In this document: piece by piece, positions 62,963-64,000 of the stretch
Layout of the letters: every line of letters begins with the position of its first letter
Position numbering within the stretch: position 1 is the first letter of the stretch
Origin: Bacteroidota bacterium
GTDB lineage: Bacteria > Bacteroidota > Bacteroidia > Chitinophagales > Chitinophagaceae
Reading direction: 5' to 3'
DNA: 64,000 nt
Assembly: GCA_013286425.1 (NCBI GenBank)
Contig: JABDFS010000001.1
Span: forward strand, 1 to 64,000
The notes under the pieces: generated by a model
Database searches by the model: none
Seen by the model: the letters and a program-made list of their open reading frames with translations, nothing else
What the model was told of the DNA's origin: nothing
Program-made: the position numbers and the translations under genes

Positions 62963-64000
62963 ATGCATTGTTTCTATAATTATATAAAAAAGGTTTTGTT
63001 GCTTTTAAGCGTTATGTATTTGTTTTCCGCCGGCAAGGTTATGGCACAGGTAATTCATCAGTTGCCACCCAATCAACCTGAACAAGATGCCTGTAATGCT
63101 TTGCAGTTATGTGGCAATAGTTTTAATACGCCTTATAGTTATGTAGGAACAGGAAAAAAAATTGATTTAAACAGTACGCCATGTTTTTCCGGTACGGGTG
63201 GCGGAGAAGTAAACTCTGTATGGCTAAAAGTAAATGTACAAACTGCAGGCAGCATCGTATTTAAAATTATGCCCGTGAATCATGATGACGATTATGATTT
63301 TGCTGTACTGAATGCAACAGGCATAAGTTGTAGTTCTTTAGCGTCAAGTGATGTGGTGCGGTGTAATTTCAACAACAACTTTCCGGGTAGTAATGTTAAT
63401 GGAGTTGTCGGACTAGATTCTCTCAGTACATTTTCCTTTGTTGAGGCAGGGGCAACGGGTGGCTCTTTCTGCAGGGAAATAGCAGCCAAACAAGGAGAGG
63501 TTTACCTGATCATGATAAATAACTATGGTAACTATAATTCAGCTGGTCCCAGTGAAGGCTTTACAATTGATTTTTCAGGTTCAACAGCCTCCTTTAATAA
63601 TACAATTCCACCCAAATTAATTTCCATAGATCCGCCGTGTAAAAACGCAAGAAGCATTATAGTAAGAACGAGCACCGAAATTTTATGTGGCTCTATCGCT
63701 GTCGATGGAAGTGATTTTACATCAACGGCACCTGTAAAAATAGTTAGTGCTGCAGGCATTAACTGTACTAACGTTGGTGGTTATACAAATGCCGTTGTTA
63801 TTAATTTTTCAACGCCGTTGCCTGCAGGCACTTATTTACTTAATGCACAAACCGGCAGTGATGGTAATACACTCATGAATCTTTGCAACAATCAACTGCA
63901 ATTACCTGATGCAGGAATACAGTTTACAATATTACCGGCAGGTAAAGAACCGGTAGATAATGAATCTATCTGTTATAGTCAGCTTCCGTATTTATGGAAT
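62963..64000 (+). CDS. Large secreted protein, N-terminal part (runs off the window)
   Basis: The frame is open from the ATG at 62963 to the last base (346 residues, no stop), so the gene continues beyond the window. A signal peptide (KVLLLLSVMYLFSAGKVMAQ) is followed by beta-rich, Cys-containing modules: QDACNALQLCGNSFNTPYSY, EVNSVWLKVNVQTAGSIVF and GEVYLIMINNYGNY form a domain common at the N-terminus of T9SS gliding-associated adhesins. The visible end, CYSQLPYLWN, starts a repeat-type module. A T9SS type B sorting C-terminus is expected but not seen. Confidence 0.8.
   Translation, partial: MHCFYNYIKKVLLLLSVMYLFSAGKVMAQVIHQLPPNQPEQDACNALQLCGNSFNTPYSYVGTGKKIDLNSTPCFSGTGGGEVNSVWLKVNVQTAGSIVFKIMPVNHDDDYDFAVLNATGISCSSLASSDVVRCNFNNNFPGSNVNGVVGLDSLSTFSFVEAGATGGSFCREIAAKQGEVYLIMINNYGNYNSAGPSEGFTIDFSGSTASFNNTIPPKLISIDPPCKNARSIIVRTSTEILCGSIAVDGSDFTSTAPVKIVSAAGINCTNVGGYTNAVVINFSTPLPAGTYLLNAQTGSDGNTLMNLCNNQLQLPDAGIQFTILPAGKEPVDNESICYSQLPYLWN

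Noticed and set aside
1-64000. CRISPR arrays, rRNA, tRNA and known riboswitches
   Set aside because: No direct-repeat/spacer array, no rRNA segment and no cloverleaf with a GTTCRANYC arm was found by reading; a covariance-model search (Infernal, tRNAscan) would be needed to exclude small ones.

Overview
The window looks like a chromosomal segment of a member of the Bacteroidota, most likely the Chitinophagaceae or a close relative. The reasons are AT-rich DNA, several secreted proteins ending in type IX secretion (T9SS) sorting domains (YPNP motif), Bacteroidota-type -7 boxes (TAnnTTTG) upstream of several genes, a carotenoid crtI-crtB pair preceded by an ECF sigma factor, a DUF5686/carboxypeptidase-regulatory-like outer-membrane protein, and bacterial tricorn and PhoH proteins. 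Genus and family are inferred from gene content, not from a marker gene; no rRNA or tRNA gene was seen.

Layout. 1-9.2 kb is housekeeping and carotenoid metabolism: the tail of a GT4 glycosyltransferase, an M48 lipoprotein protease, plsY, ppa, ppc, then crtB/crtI/ECF sigma and dapD. 9.4-16.3 kb holds a DNRLRE lipoprotein, a two-gene secreted-protein operon (T9SS protein plus tail-fibre-like coiled-coil protein), and a divergent operon ending in a NarL-type histidine kinase/response regulator. A conserved promoter block of about 100 bp with a CGTA-N4-TACG palindrome links these units. 16.3-23.9 kb contains two GT9 heptosyltransferase-like genes, a Sua5/YrdC protein, a CCA-adding enzyme with a very strong hairpin in its 5' coding region, a pRiA4 ORF-3-like protein and small conserved genes. 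23.9-39.4 kb has polA, T9SS proteins, a DUF433/DUF5615 toxin-antitoxin-like pair, the two-lipoyl-domain E2 of pyruvate dehydrogenase, a tricorn protease, a MarR-MFS operon with a clear operator palindrome, and a GH5 glycosidase. 39.8-44.3 kb is a candidate defence locus: an MmeI-like class IIL restriction-methylation enzyme followed by a DUF262-HNH-DUF4357 protein. 44.7-50.6 kb has a heptad-repeat NQ protein, a NitT/TauT-type ABC transporter, a class V aminotransferase and an SMP-30 lactonase. 50.6-64 kb has phoH, a DUF5686 protein, stress genes (DUF892, YtxH-like), a MutS2 relative without an Smr domain, a receiver-only protein, glutaryl-CoA dehydrogenase, and a Tat island (tatC, two ferritin-like proteins, tatA). 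The window ends in a large secreted protein that runs off the edge.

The most unusual signals are non-coding. Three intergenic elements (9408-9502, 26891-26974, 39538-39643) share one architecture: tandem 11-bp units ending in CTTCGAT, a 7-nt core, then tandem inverted 11-bp units beginning ATCGAAG. In addition, 7-bp tandem repeats interrupt coding sequences (a GT9 gene and the E2 linkers), a second family of dispersed intergenic repeats is present, and a 21-bp hairpin lies inside the start of the CCA-adding enzyme gene. All family assignments rest on motif recognition by eye; no database search was possible.
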